The notes under the pieces were generated by a model. It was not told the origin of the DNA, ran no database searches, and saw only the letters and a list, made by a program, of their open reading frames with translations. Positions 42,483-50,598 of a stretch of 64,000 nucleotides of DNA are shown here, one piece after another. Source of the DNA: Nocardia abscessus (GTDB taxonomy: Bacteria > Actinomycetota > Actinomycetes > Mycobacteriales > Mycobacteriaceae); NCBI RefSeq assembly GCF_015477775.1, contig NZ_JADLQO010000017.1, forward strand, positions 62,001 to 126,000, given 5' to 3'. Position 1 is the stretch's first letter. Each line of letters begins with the position of its first letter. The translations under genes and the position numbers were made by a program.

Positions 42483-43382
42483 ATGGAATTGCGGCAGTTA
42501 CGGTACTTCGTCACCGTCGCGGAGGAAGCGAGCTTCACCCGCGCGGCGGCTCGGCTGCACTTGGCCCAGCCCGGGCTCAGCGCACAGGTCCGGCAGCTGG
42601 AGCGCGAGCTCGGCCACCCACTGCTCGACCGTGGTGGGCGCACGGTGACCCTGACCGAGGTCGGCGCCGCCGTACTGCCGCATGCCCGGGCGGCGCTCGC
42701 CGCCGCCGAACGGGTGACCCACTTGGTGGACGAGTTCACCGGGTTGCTGCGGGGTCAGGTCCGGGTCGGCCTGATCTCCGGGGCGGCGGTCGAGGAATTC
42801 GACGTCGCCGCCGTGCTCGCCGATTTCCACCACGACCACCCCCAGGTCGGCATCAGCCTCACCGAGGACACCTCCGAGCGGATGCTGGCCGCCCTCGGCC
42901 GGGGTGAGCTGGATATCGCCCTGATCGGGATGACCGGCGCGGAACTCGATCCCGGCATCGGCGTCGAAGTGGTACTCGAGACCGCGGTGGTGGCCGCGGT
43001 CGCGGCGGGCGACCCCGGCTACGGCACCGAGATTGCGCTCACCGCGCTGCGGGATCGTCCGCTGATCTGCCTTACCCACGGCACCGGCATCCGCGGCGTC
43101 TTCGAACGAGCGTGCGCGGCGGCCGGATTCGAACCCGGCATCGCCTACGAGGCGGCGGCGCCCGCGCTGCTGCTGCGCCTGGCCGCACGCGGTCTCGGCG
43201 TCGCCGTCGTGCCCGAACTCACCACCGAGGAGGCCGCGGCCTTCGGGGTGCGGACGGTACGCATCGTCGAGCCGCAGCCGCGCGGGCGCCTCGCGCTGGC
43301 CTGGCGCACCGACCGGCCCTCGAGCCCCGCTGCCAAAGTGCTGCTCGGGCAGCTGCGGATCGCCTTGCGCGCCGACAGGTGA
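42483..43382 (+). CDS. LysR-family transcriptional regulator
   Basis: 299 residues, the family norm. N-terminal helix-turn-helix: MELRQLRYFVTVAEEASFTRAAARLHLAQPGLSAQVRQLERELGHPLLDRGGRTVTLTEVG (1-60), a linker helix, then the two-lobed effector-binding domain (VRVGLISGAAVEEFDVAAVLADFHHDHPQVGISLTED to about 290). It is divergent by 71 bp from the BBE-type oxidase and probably controls it in response to its substrate. Confidence 0.95.
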   Translation: MELRQLRYFVTVAEEASFTRAAARLHLAQPGLSAQVRQLERELGHPLLDRGGRTVTLTEVGAAVLPHARAALAAAERVTHLVDEFTGLLRGQVRVGLISGAAVEEFDVAAVLADFHHDHPQVGISLTEDTSERMLAALGRGELDIALIGMTGAELDPGIGVEVVLETAVVAAVAAGDPGYGTEIALTALRDRPLICLTHGTGIRGVFERACAAAGFEPGIAYEAAAPALLLRLAARGLGVAVVPELTTEEAAAFGVRTVRIVEPQPRGRLALAWRTDRPSSPAAKVLLGQLRIALRADR

Positions 43383-43575
43383 GGAAACGAGCGCTCGGGC
43401 CACCGGTACCGCTCGCATCGACCAGGCCGCGCCCATCCAGCCCGCCGGCCGGGCCGCGCGACACCGGGCCAACGCCGGATCCGGTCGAGCGGGCCCGCCC
43501 GGCCGGTCGGATAAAACCGAACGGTTCGTCGCTCTGTCGGCGCGACGGCCCTGGGTAGGACCTACGGCACCCGTA

Positions 43576-44364
43576 TCAGAGCAGTCGCGAGAGGAACGCC
43601 TTGGTGCGGTCGTGCCGCGGGTCGGCCAGCAGATCCCGGGGCGGTCCCGCCTCCACGACGACACCGCCGTCCATGAACACCAGCTGATCGGCGACCTCGC
43701 GGGCGAATCCCATCTCGTGGGTCACCACGACCATCGTCATGCCCGAGCGCGCGAGTTCCCGCATGACCGTGAGGACCTCGCCGACCAACTCCGGATCCAG
43801 CGCGGAGGTCGGCTCGTCGAACAGCATGAGCTTGGGATCCATGGCCAGCGCGCGGGCGATCGCCACACGCTGCTGCTGGCCGCCGGACAGTTGCGCCGGG
43901 TAGGCGTTCGCCTTGTCCGCCAGGCCGACCCGGTCCAGCAGTTCGCGTGCCCTGGTCAGGGCGTCCGCCTTGCGCACTTTCTTGACCTGTGTGGGCGCCT
44001 CGATGATGTTCTCCAGCGCGGTGCGGTGCGGGAACAGATTGAAGTGCTGGAAGACCATGCCGATCTCGCGGCGCTGCTTGGCCGCCGCACGCGGGTGCAT
44101 CTCGTAGAGCTTGCCGTTCTTCTCCCGGTAGCCCACGATCTCGCCGTCGACGTAGAGCCGGCCGGCGTTCACCTGCTCCAGGTGGTTGATGCAGCGCAGG
44201 AAGGTGGACTTGCCCGAGCCGGACGGCCCGATCAGGCACAGCACCTCGCCGCGGCCCACCTCCAGCGAAACCCCCTTGAGCACCTGCAGCGCGCCGAAGT
44301 TCTTGCAGACCCGGTCCGCGACGATCATCGGAGGGGAGGTGGTCTTCTCGACGTCGACGGTCAT
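43576..44364 (-). CDS. Polar amino acid ABC transporter, ATP-binding protein
   Basis: 262 residues, GlnQ/HisP class. Walker A GPSGSGKST (about 46), Q-loop MVFQHFNLFPHRTALEN, signature LSGGQQQRVAIARAL, Walker B KLMLFDEPTSALDP, and the H-loop VVTHEMGFAREVAD. The MHPRAAAKQRREIGMVFQ segment is usual for glutamate/glutamine/cystine systems. Its ATG overlaps the permease stop as ATGA, so the two are translationally coupled. It energises uptake at the cytoplasmic face. Confidence 0.97.
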   Translation of the reverse strand: MTVDVEKTTSPPMIVADRVCKNFGALQVLKGVSLEVGRGEVLCLIGPSGSGKSTFLRCINHLEQVNAGRLYVDGEIVGYREKNGKLYEMHPRAAAKQRREIGMVFQHFNLFPHRTALENIIEAPTQVKKVRKADALTRARELLDRVGLADKANAYPAQLSGGQQQRVAIARALAMDPKLMLFDEPTSALDPELVGEVLTVMRELARSGMTMVVVTHEMGFAREVADQLVFMDGGVVVEAGPPRDLLADPRHDRTKAFLSRLL

Positions 44365-45317
44365 TCCCTCATCCCCTGCTGAGCATCGGCGAGTTCCCGC
44401 AGTTGCTTGGCGGTCAACTGCCGGGAGGCGCCGCGCGAATAATGGCGCTCGAGATAGTACTGCCCGACCATGAGCACGCTGGTGATCGCCAAATACCAGG
44501 TGGCGGTGACCAGCAGCAGCGGGATGGGCTGGAAGTTCACGCCGTAGATGTCCCGCGCGCGGCCGTAGAGGTCGGTGGACAGCGGGATCGCGGTGACCAG
44601 CGAAGTGGTCTTCAGCATGCCGATGAGCTCGTTGCCGGTCGGCGGGATGATCACGCGCATGGCCTGCGGCAGCACCGTCCGGCGCATGGTCTGGCTCCAG
44701 GACATGCCGAGCGCGAACGACGCCTCGCGCTGCCCCTCGCCGACGGAGTTGATGCCGGCCCGGACGATTTCGGCCATGTAGGCGGCTTCGTTGAGGGCGA
44801 GACCGAGCATGGCGAATGCGAAGGCGGCCTGCAACCCCTGCACATCGAGCTGGAGGAACTGCGGTCCGAACGGGATGCCGAGATGGATCTGGCGATACAG
44901 GGACGGAAACAGCCCCCAGAACACCAACTGCACGAAGACCGGCGTCCCGCGGAAGATCCAGAGGTACACCCACGCCGAGGCCCGCAAGACCGGATTCGGC
45001 GAGAGGCGCATCACGGCCAGCACCGTCCCGAACGCGATCGCGATCGCCATCGCGAGCACGGTCAGCTCCAGCGTCACGACCGCTCCCGCGGCGATCCGGG
45101 TGTCGAAGAGGTATTTCCCGTAGGTGTCCCAGCGGTAGGCCGGATTGGTCGCGGCGCCGTAGACGAACAGCGCCACCAGCGCGAGGATGACCGCCGCCGC
45201 TATCCAGCGACCCGGTCTGCGCAGCGGAACCGCTTTGATCGGCTCGGGCTCGCGCGCCGGATCCGCTCCGCCGGGCCCGGGATCGCCGGGGGCCGGCCGA
45301 GTGTCGTTGTCCGCCAT
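44361..45317 (-). CDS. Polar amino acid ABC transporter, permease
   Basis: 318 residues. A Pro/Asp-rich cytosolic N-terminus of about 38 residues precedes the membrane domain. The coupling EAA loop is NEAAYMAEIVRAGINSVGEGQREASFALGMS. The segment TLELTVLAMAIAIAFGTVLAVMRLSPNPVLRASAWVYLWIFRGTPVFVQLVFWGLFP is the HisMQ-type fingerprint (the FRGTP motif). A single permease gene implies a homodimer. It lies between the binding protein gene (3 bp upstream) and the ATPase gene (4-bp overlap). Confidence 0.96.
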   Translation of the reverse strand: MADNDTRPAPGDPGPGGADPAREPEPIKAVPLRRPGRWIAAAVILALVALFVYGAATNPAYRWDTYGKYLFDTRIAAGAVVTLELTVLAMAIAIAFGTVLAVMRLSPNPVLRASAWVYLWIFRGTPVFVQLVFWGLFPSLYRQIHLGIPFGPQFLQLDVQGLQAAFAFAMLGLALNEAAYMAEIVRAGINSVGEGQREASFALGMSWSQTMRRTVLPQAMRVIIPPTGNELIGMLKTTSLVTAIPLSTDLYGRARDIYGVNFQPIPLLLVTATWYLAITSVLMVGQYYLERHYSRGASRQLTAKQLRELADAQQGMRE

Positions 45318-45320
45318 GGA

Positions 45321-46229
45321 TCAGCTCACGGCGCCGTTGACGACGGACTTGGTGATGGCGCCTTCCTGGACGCCCCAGTTCTTCGTGATCTCGAGGTACT
45401 TGCCGTTGTCGATCAGGTGCTGGACCGCCTTCTGCAGCACGGCGGCCAGCGGCGCGCCCTTGGGCACCGCCCAGCCGTAGGGCGCGGAGTCGAACACCGG
45501 GCCCGCGTTCTCGATCTTGCCGTCGCTCTGCTTGATCGCGTACGCCGTCACCGGGGAGTCGGCCGACATCGCGTCGACCTGACCGAGCACCAGCGCGTTG
45601 GTCGCGGCGCTCTGCTCGTCGAACGGCTTGATGTCGATGGCGGGTTTGCCCTCGGCGACGCACTTGGCGCTCTTGGCGGGCACCTCGTCGGTGTGCTCCA
45701 CGGTGGTGGCCTGCACGGCGACCTTCTTGCCGCAGGCGTTCTCCGGGTCGATCGGCTTGCCCTTCTGCTGCGCCCACTGGATGCCGGCGTTGAAGTAGGT
45801 GGTGAAGTCGACCTGCTGCTCGCGTTCCTTCGAGTCGGTGATCGATGACATGCCCACGTCGTAGGTACCGGCCTGGATCGAGGGAATGATCTTCTCGAAG
45901 GCGGACTCGACGTACTCGGCCTCGACGCCGAGCACCGAGGCCACCGCGTCCATCAGGTCCACGTCGAAGCCGACGATCCGGCCACTGGCGTCCTTGTACT
46001 CGTTGGGCTGATAGGGGATGTTCACGCCGACCACGAGCTTGCCGGACTGCTTGATCTTGTCGGGGAGTTGCGCGGCGATCTCATCGACCTTCTCCACCTG
46101 CACCTTGGCCACCGAGGGTCCGGTGTTTTCGGTGTTCGTGGTACAGCCCGTCAGCACCAGTGCGCCCGCGGCGAGCGCACCGATGGCGGCTCGCAGGGCG
46201 CGCCTGCCGAGAAACGAACGATCAGACAC
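45321..46229 (-). CDS. Polar amino acid ABC transporter, substrate-binding lipoprotein
   Basis: 302 residues from a GTG at 46229 with GGAGG 6 nt upstream; the frame is open further. A lipoprotein signal peptide (RRALRAAIGALAAGALVLTGC, lipobox L-T-G-C at about residue 28) anchors it to the outer face of the membrane. The SBP_bac_3 domain begins SGKLVVGVNIPYQPNEYKDASGRIVGFDVDLMDAVASVLG and contains TYDVGMSSITDSKEREQQVDFT. The ligand is probably an amino acid or small polar compound. First gene of a three-gene operon. Confidence 0.95.
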   Translation of the reverse strand: MSDRSFLGRRALRAAIGALAAGALVLTGCTTNTENTGPSVAKVQVEKVDEIAAQLPDKIKQSGKLVVGVNIPYQPNEYKDASGRIVGFDVDLMDAVASVLGVEAEYVESAFEKIIPSIQAGTYDVGMSSITDSKEREQQVDFTTYFNAGIQWAQQKGKPIDPENACGKKVAVQATTVEHTDEVPAKSAKCVAEGKPAIDIKPFDEQSAATNALVLGQVDAMSADSPVTAYAIKQSDGKIENAGPVFDSAPYGWAVPKGAPLAAVLQKAVQHLIDNGKYLEITKNWGVQEGAITKSVVNGAVS

Positions 46230-46344
46230 AGCAGCCCTCCACATTTTGGATCCACGCAACCCGGGCGTCATCACCCGTTTGGCAATCTAAGCGACCGGGA
46301 CGCTCCACGCTGGACAGTAATGCAACAGCAACACACCGATCCAG

Positions 46345-47439
46345 CTACCGGTGATGAACCCTGGCGCACACCTGCTCGGTGAATTCGCCGGTGGAGGCCA
46401 GTCCGCCGAGATCGGCGGTGGCGATGCCCGCCTCGAAGGTGGCGGCGACGGCCCGCTCGATGCGCTCACCCGCCCGCGCCAGGCGCACCTCGCCGTCCCG
46501 GGCCGCCAGCCAGCGCAACAGCATCGCCGAGGACAGCTGCAACGCCACCGGGTTCGCGCGGTTGTGCCCGGCCAGCGACGGCGCCGCACCGTGCACGGCC
46601 TGGGCCATCGCCGTGGTGGCCGAGCAGTTGAGCGACGCCGCCAGCCCGAGCGATCCGCTCAATTCGCCGGCCAGATCGGACAGGATGTCACCGAACAGAT
46701 TCTCGGTGACCAGTACGTCGTAGTCGGCGGCGGCTCGGACCAGGTGCGCGGCCGCCGCGTCGACGTGTTCGTCGTCCACCTCGACTCCCGGATACTCGTG
46801 ACCGACCTCGTGGCAGACATCGCGGAACAGTCCCATGGTCAGCGGCAGCACGTTCGCCTTGTGCACGATGGTCACCCGCTTGCGTCGCGTCGCGGCCAGC
46901 CGGAACGCCTGGTGCGCGATCCGCTCGCAGGCTGCGCGGGTCACCAGGCCGACCGACATCGCGATATCCGGCGTCGGCCGGAACTCCCCCGAGCCGGCGA
47001 ACATATTCCGGTCGGCGTAGAACCCTTCGCTGTTCTCCCGGACGATCACCAGGTCGATATCCGGCGCCGCCGCGCGCACACCGGCGAAGGCTCGCGCGGG
47101 GCGGATGTTGGCGTAGAGGTCGAATCGCTTGCGGATCACCCCGCCCGGCGCGACACGATGCTCGGCCGGGTAGGACGCGTTGTCGTGCGGGCCGAGAATC
47201 CAGGCGTCGACCCCGGCGAGTTCCTCGAGCGTCTGTTCGGGCAGCGGGGTGCCGAACTCGGCGATGGCCTGGTGCCCCATCGCCAGCGGCACCCATTCGA
47301 CCGGCGCGGCGCCCGCCGCGGACAGCGCCTCATCGACCACCTGCCGGGCGGCCCGCACCACCTCGGGGCCGATGCCGTCGCCGTCGATCAAGCCGAGCCG
47401 CAGTGCCCGTTCCCCCCGGAGCTGGTTCGCGTCGTTCAC
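46345..47439 (-). CDS. Isocitrate/isopropylmalate dehydrogenase-family enzyme (tartrate dehydrogenase-like)
   Basis: 364 residues from a GTG. Family features: LIDGDGIGPEVVRAARQVV at the N-terminus, the phosphate/substrate arginine segment KRFDLYANIRPARAF, VRENSEGFYADRNMF, the lysine in IVHKANVLPLTMGLFRDVC, and the metal-binding LVTENLFGDILSDLAGELSGSLGLAAS. It is therefore an NAD(P)-dependent decarboxylating dehydrogenase of a 2-hydroxy acid. Canonical LeuB and Icd have different loops, so it is more likely a tartrate/malate-type or unknown-specificity paralogue. It lies 115 bp upstream of the transporter operon on the same strand. Confidence 0.88.
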   Translation of the reverse strand: MNDANQLRGERALRLGLIDGDGIGPEVVRAARQVVDEALSAAGAAPVEWVPLAMGHQAIAEFGTPLPEQTLEELAGVDAWILGPHDNASYPAEHRVAPGGVIRKRFDLYANIRPARAFAGVRAAAPDIDLVIVRENSEGFYADRNMFAGSGEFRPTPDIAMSVGLVTRAACERIAHQAFRLAATRRKRVTIVHKANVLPLTMGLFRDVCHEVGHEYPGVEVDDEHVDAAAAHLVRAAADYDVLVTENLFGDILSDLAGELSGSLGLAASLNCSATTAMAQAVHGAAPSLAGHNRANPVALQLSSAMLLRWLAARDGEVRLARAGERIERAVAATFEAGIATADLGGLASTGEFTEQVCARVHHR

Positions 47440-47517
47440 CGGAACATCCTCCCGCCGACATGCCCGGCTGCCGGAACCGGCCCGCGGACACGCCGGTTGC
47501 GGTTACCTTCGGGGACC

Positions 47518-48048
47518 ATGGTGCAGTCGGTCGAACTACTCCTCGACGAGGCCGCCGACGCCGAGATCCGGCGCCAGTGGCAACTGCTCGCGGAGGCCGG
47601 CGTGGCGAGTCTTGCCGCGCGCACCGACGAGTCCAATCGCCCGCACATCACCGCCGCGGTGGCCAGGCAGATCTGGCCGCGCATCGAGCAGGCGCTGGAC
47701 GAGCTGACCTTCTCGCCGATTCCCGTGCGGCTGGGCGGGCTGGTGGTCTTCGGCGCGCGCCGCCCCATCCTGGTGCGGCTGGTGGTACCGACCGAAGCCC
47801 TGCTCGCCCTGCACCACCGGGTCTTCCACACCATTTCCCCGTGCCCGGGTGTCCCGGCCAATGTGCATCCAGATGCCTGGACCCCGCACATCACCCTGGC
47901 CAGGCGGGTGCCGCCGCACCAACTCGGCGAGGCGATCCACGCCGTCGCGCGGGACCGGGATTTTCCGGCGACCGTGCTGGGTATCCGTCGATGGGACGGG
48001 GATCAGCGGCGCGAGTGGCCGGTCGGCCGGATCCGCCGTGGAAGATAA
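47518..48048 (+). CDS. 2H phosphoesterase (2'-5' RNA ligase-like)
   Basis: 176 residues from an ATG. The two catalytic H-x-T motifs of the 2H superfamily are present and correctly spaced: RPHITAAV (His43, Thr45) and TPHITLARRV (His124, Thr126). The fold begins MVQSVELLLDEAADAEIRRQWQLLAEAG. Family members open 2',3'-cyclic phosphates or join/cleave 2'-5' bonds in RNA or small cyclic nucleotides; the true substrate is unknown. It lies 47 bp before the thioredoxin gene on the same strand. Confidence 0.9.
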   Translation: MVQSVELLLDEAADAEIRRQWQLLAEAGVASLAARTDESNRPHITAAVARQIWPRIEQALDELTFSPIPVRLGGLVVFGARRPILVRLVVPTEALLALHHRVFHTISPCPGVPANVHPDAWTPHITLARRVPPHQLGEAIHAVARDRDFPATVLGIRRWDGDQRREWPVGRIRRGR

Positions 48049-48095
48049 CCGGAGCAGCCCGCGTTGTAGCAGGCACACCGAAACGAGAGGACGTC

Positions 48096-48476
48096 ATGGC
48101 CACCCAGACGCTGACCCAGCACAATTTCGATGAGGTAGTCACCGGAAACGACGTGGTACTCGTCGACTTCTGGGCCGATTGGTGCGGTCCGTGCAAGAGC
48201 TTCGCACCGACTTTCGAGGCCTCCTCCGCCAAGCACCCCGACGTGGTGCACGGAAAGGTCGACACCGAATCCGAGCAGGGCCTCGCGGCGGCCGCCAACA
48301 TCCGGTCGATCCCGACCATCATGGCTTTCCGGGAGGGCGTGCTGGTGTTCGCGCAGCCCGGGGCGCTGCCGCCCGCCGCGCTCGAGGATCTGGTGACCCA
48401 GGTCAAGGCGCTCGATATGGACGAGGTACGCAAGCAGCTCGCCGAGCAGCAGGCGGGCGGGCAGCCCGAGCAGTAA
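48096..48476 (+). CDS. Thioredoxin-family protein
   Basis: 126 residues from an ATG preceded by AGAGGA. The redox-active motif is WADWCGPCKSF (Cys30, Cys33), followed by the cis-Pro in SIPTIMAFREG. It starts MATQTLTQHNFDEVVTGNDVVLVDFW like classical thioredoxins, with a C-terminal charged helix extension of about 20 residues (MDEVRKQLAEQQAGGQPEQ). Predicted cytosolic protein disulfide reductase; its reductase is not in this window. Confidence 0.95.
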   Translation: MATQTLTQHNFDEVVTGNDVVLVDFWADWCGPCKSFAPTFEASSAKHPDVVHGKVDTESEQGLAAAANIRSIPTIMAFREGVLVFAQPGALPPAALEDLVTQVKALDMDEVRKQLAEQQAGGQPEQ

Positions 48477-48635
48477 TCGCGCGGAGTGTAAGTCGCTCCA
48501 CCGCAAGAGAATTCGCGCGGGGCCCGGCCTCGGACACCGTGAGAACGGCGGTCCGCGTCCGGGCCCGCTCCGCGTCCGGCGCAGCGCGTCCGATCGCGGG
48601 GCGGCACACTGCCTCCCCGCGATCGGAGCTCGAGA

Positions 48636-49073
48636 TCAGGACGCGCCGAGCAGGTTGACGCCCGCGATCATGGCGCGCACCGTCGACTCGGCGCCGTCAT
48701 CCGCGATCGCCGCACCCCAGCCGCGCCTGCCGTTGCATTCGCACCGCACGAACGTGGCGGTGCCGTCCGCGGTGCGCCGCTGGTGGAACTGCAGGATTTC
48801 CACCGGATAGCCCTCCTCGTAGAGAGCCGAGGTCATCGCCGCGACCGGACTGCCGGTGGCGACGACGGTCCGCAGATGGCCGGCGAATTCCAGCGTGGCG
48901 GTGAACTCCGCGGTGCGGCTGCCCGCGGGCGACCACTCACCGAGGCGGATCGGACCGCCGTGCGCGCAGTAGCGGCTGTGGAACTGCGCCGAGGTCAGCC
49001 CGGCGGCTTCGGCGCGGAGGCCCTTGGGAGCGGCGGCGTGGAACATGTCTGTATCGAGAGTCAGGATGGTCAT
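48636..49073 (-). CDS. Stand-alone LeuA-type regulatory (dimerisation) domain protein
   Basis: 145 residues. It resembles the C-terminal allosteric domain of 2-isopropylmalate/homocitrate synthases: beta strands around AEFTATLEFAGHLRTVVATGSPVAAMTSALYEEGYPVEILQFHQRRTADGTATFVRCECNGRRGWGAAIADDGAESTVRAMIAGVNLL. The GWG-x-A-I-x(3)-A-E-S-T-V-R-A-(M/I)-x-A-(V/G)-N pattern is characteristic. The catalytic TIM barrel is missing and there is no leuA nearby, so it may be a free amino-acid-binding regulator or a partner of a synthase encoded elsewhere. An internal fragment is possible but the gene has a proper start. Confidence 0.72.
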   Translation of the reverse strand: MTILTLDTDMFHAAAPKGLRAEAAGLTSAQFHSRYCAHGGPIRLGEWSPAGSRTAEFTATLEFAGHLRTVVATGSPVAAMTSALYEEGYPVEILQFHQRRTADGTATFVRCECNGRRGWGAAIADDGAESTVRAMIAGVNLLGAS

Positions 49074-49170
49074 TGAAAGTAGGTCTTCCCGAAGAATGTC
49101 GTGGCTCAGTTGACAGAGGGGACCAGCACTAACAAGTCAAATCAGCCCGCAGCGAGGGGGCCGGTCCGAA

Positions 49171-49452
49171 TCAGACCCCGCTGCGGCGGGCTACTACGAG
49201 GACTCGGGGACGCGGCGCCACCATCGCGGTGAGCGGAAGTAGCTCGGCGCGCACCTCGGGCTCGAAGGCGGTAGCCTGCGTGACCACGGAGGACCCGATG
49301 AGCGACGCCGAAAGCAGAGCGCTGTCGCGGTCTGCGACATGGAGCGCTGCGCTGCGGCAGTCGGCGGGATTCGGCACGGCATCGAGAATAGGGACATCGC
49401 GCCGCAATAGCAACCACATCCGGTGCCCGATTTGTCTACTGACGGGTATCAT
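49171..49452 (-). CDS. Hypothetical 93-residue protein (uncertain)
   Basis: An ATG at 49452 opens MIPVSRQIGHRMWLLLRRDV, and an internal ATG (MWLLLRRDV) could be the true start. Later codons have the high third-position GC of real genes here, and the C-terminal half (LLPLTAMVAPRPRVLVVARR) is hydrophobic to basic. No ribosome binding site is convincing. It is divergent from the 49501 gene. No family recognised; treat as tentative. Confidence 0.4.
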   Translation of the reverse strand: MIPVSRQIGHRMWLLLRRDVPILDAVPNPADCRSAALHVADRDSALLSASLIGSSVVTQATAFEPEVRAELLPLTAMVAPRPRVLVVARRSGV

Positions 49453-49500
49453 TCGTGCAGTTCAGGGCGTTGCGCGCGGGACGAAGGTAGCGTCGGTGAC

Positions 49501-49815
49501 ATGGGTCTCCTCGTCGCCATGACCATCCCGGGCTTGGCCGTCCTGCTCATTCTGTTCGCCTTCGCCGAAGTGGTCTGGAACAGGCTCACCGGCAGCCGTG
49601 TGCTGCCCTGGACCCGCAAGCGGTCCGGCCGCCCCGTCGCGGCCGCGGGTTTCGAAGAGGTCACCGCGGTTTTCCAGGGCGGCAAGCAGCACGAGTTCGA
49701 GCAGCGCAGGACGACGCTGATGCACCGGGAGGACGCGTCCGACGGCGCGCCGCCGCGCGACGAGGTGGATCTCACCGCCGGTTCGGCACGCTTGGTGCCG
49801 CACCGCCTTCCGTGA
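49501..49815 (+). CDS. Small single-span membrane protein of unknown function
   Basis: 104 residues. Residues 3-25 form one strong membrane helix (LLVAMTIPGLAVLLILFAFAEVV), followed by a basic stretch (WNRLTGSRVLPWTRKRSGRP) that favours an inside C-terminus. The soluble tail has FEEVTAVFQGGKQHEFEQRRTTLMHREDASDGAPPRDEVDLTAG, a conserved-looking block I associate with small actinobacterial DUF6191-type proteins, though I cannot confirm this. The ATG is poorly served by ribosome binding sites and could be leaderless. Confidence 0.7.
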   Translation: MGLLVAMTIPGLAVLLILFAFAEVVWNRLTGSRVLPWTRKRSGRPVAAAGFEEVTAVFQGGKQHEFEQRRTTLMHREDASDGAPPRDEVDLTAGSARLVPHRLP

Positions 49816-49890
49816 AACACGCCACAGCGCAGTGAGATCCGAACGACAGCCATCCGGATCGCACTGCGCCGGAGCGGAATTCGATCCGCG

Positions 49891-50385
49891 CTAGCGGGCA
49901 AGCACCTCGTTCAGCTTGCCGGTGGCGACGTCGAAGACGAAGCCGCGAATCGAGTCCTTGTGCGGCACGAACGGGCTGGCGACGATGCGCGCGATCGACT
50001 GGCGCACATCGGTTTCCAGGTCCGAGAAGGCCTCAGCCGACCAGTCCGGCTTGATCCCGGTCTCCTCCTGGATGCTCGCCTTGAAGTCGTCGTCGGTGAA
50101 GGTGAGCATGCCGCAATCGGTGTGGTGGATCAGGATGATCTCCCTGGTCCCGAGCAGCCGCTGACTGATGGCCAGCGAACGGATCTCATCGGCGGTGACC
50201 ACGCCGCCCGCGTTGCGGATGACGTGCGCCTCGCCCTCGGCCAGGCCGAGCGCGCCGTAGACGTTGAGCCGCGCGTCCATGCACGCGATCACGGCGACGC
50301 CCTTCGCGGGCGGCAGCGGCAGCGGGCCTCGGAAGGTGCTCGCGTAGGCCGCGTTGTTCTCCAGGTACTCGTCGGTGACAGTCAT
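49891..50385 (-). CDS. Beta-class carbonic anhydrase
   Basis: 164 residues, the short bacterial/archaeal-like beta-CA type (Rv1284-like). Zinc ligands are Cys35 (with Asp37/Arg39 of CMDAR), His88 and Cys91 (HTDCG), so the active site is complete. VIRNAGGVVTADEIRSLAISQRLLGTREIILIHHTDCGM matches the family core. It interconverts CO2 and bicarbonate in the cytosol. ATG at 50385. Its own upstream region is about 200 bp. Confidence 0.95.
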   Translation of the reverse strand: MTVTDEYLENNAAYASTFRGPLPLPPAKGVAVIACMDARLNVYGALGLAEGEAHVIRNAGGVVTADEIRSLAISQRLLGTREIILIHHTDCGMLTFTDDDFKASIQEETGIKPDWSAEAFSDLETDVRQSIARIVASPFVPHKDSIRGFVFDVATGKLNEVLAR

Positions 50386-50531
50386 GGGCCATCCCCTGCG
50401 CTCGGTATGCGTGAATCCCTATGTGTGACCAGCCCCACGGTAGGTGGCCGCGCAGCACGAGACACCGGTCCCGTTCACCGTGATTCGTTCACTTGCACGC
50501 GGCGGCCCGATAGTAGCTCCGCGGATGCCGG

Positions 50532-50561
50532 ATGCCGGGCCCGTGCGGTCGGGCCCGGCAT
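50532..50561 (-). terminator. Terminator downstream of polA
   Basis: Perfect 12-bp arms ATGCCGGGCCCG (50532-50543) and CGGGCCCGGCAT (50550-50561), 6-nt loop, 38 bp after the polA stop. No U-tract. Confidence 0.7.
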
Positions 50562-50598
50562 GTCCTCCTGCGATACACCGCCTCCTGCACTACGCCGG

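Noticed and set aside
43365..45777. A single 733-codon minus-strand frame spanning the ABC transporter genes
   Set aside because: Only its C-terminal third is the ATPase. The remainder lies out of frame over the permease and binding protein genes and has no domain; the ATPase starts at 44364.
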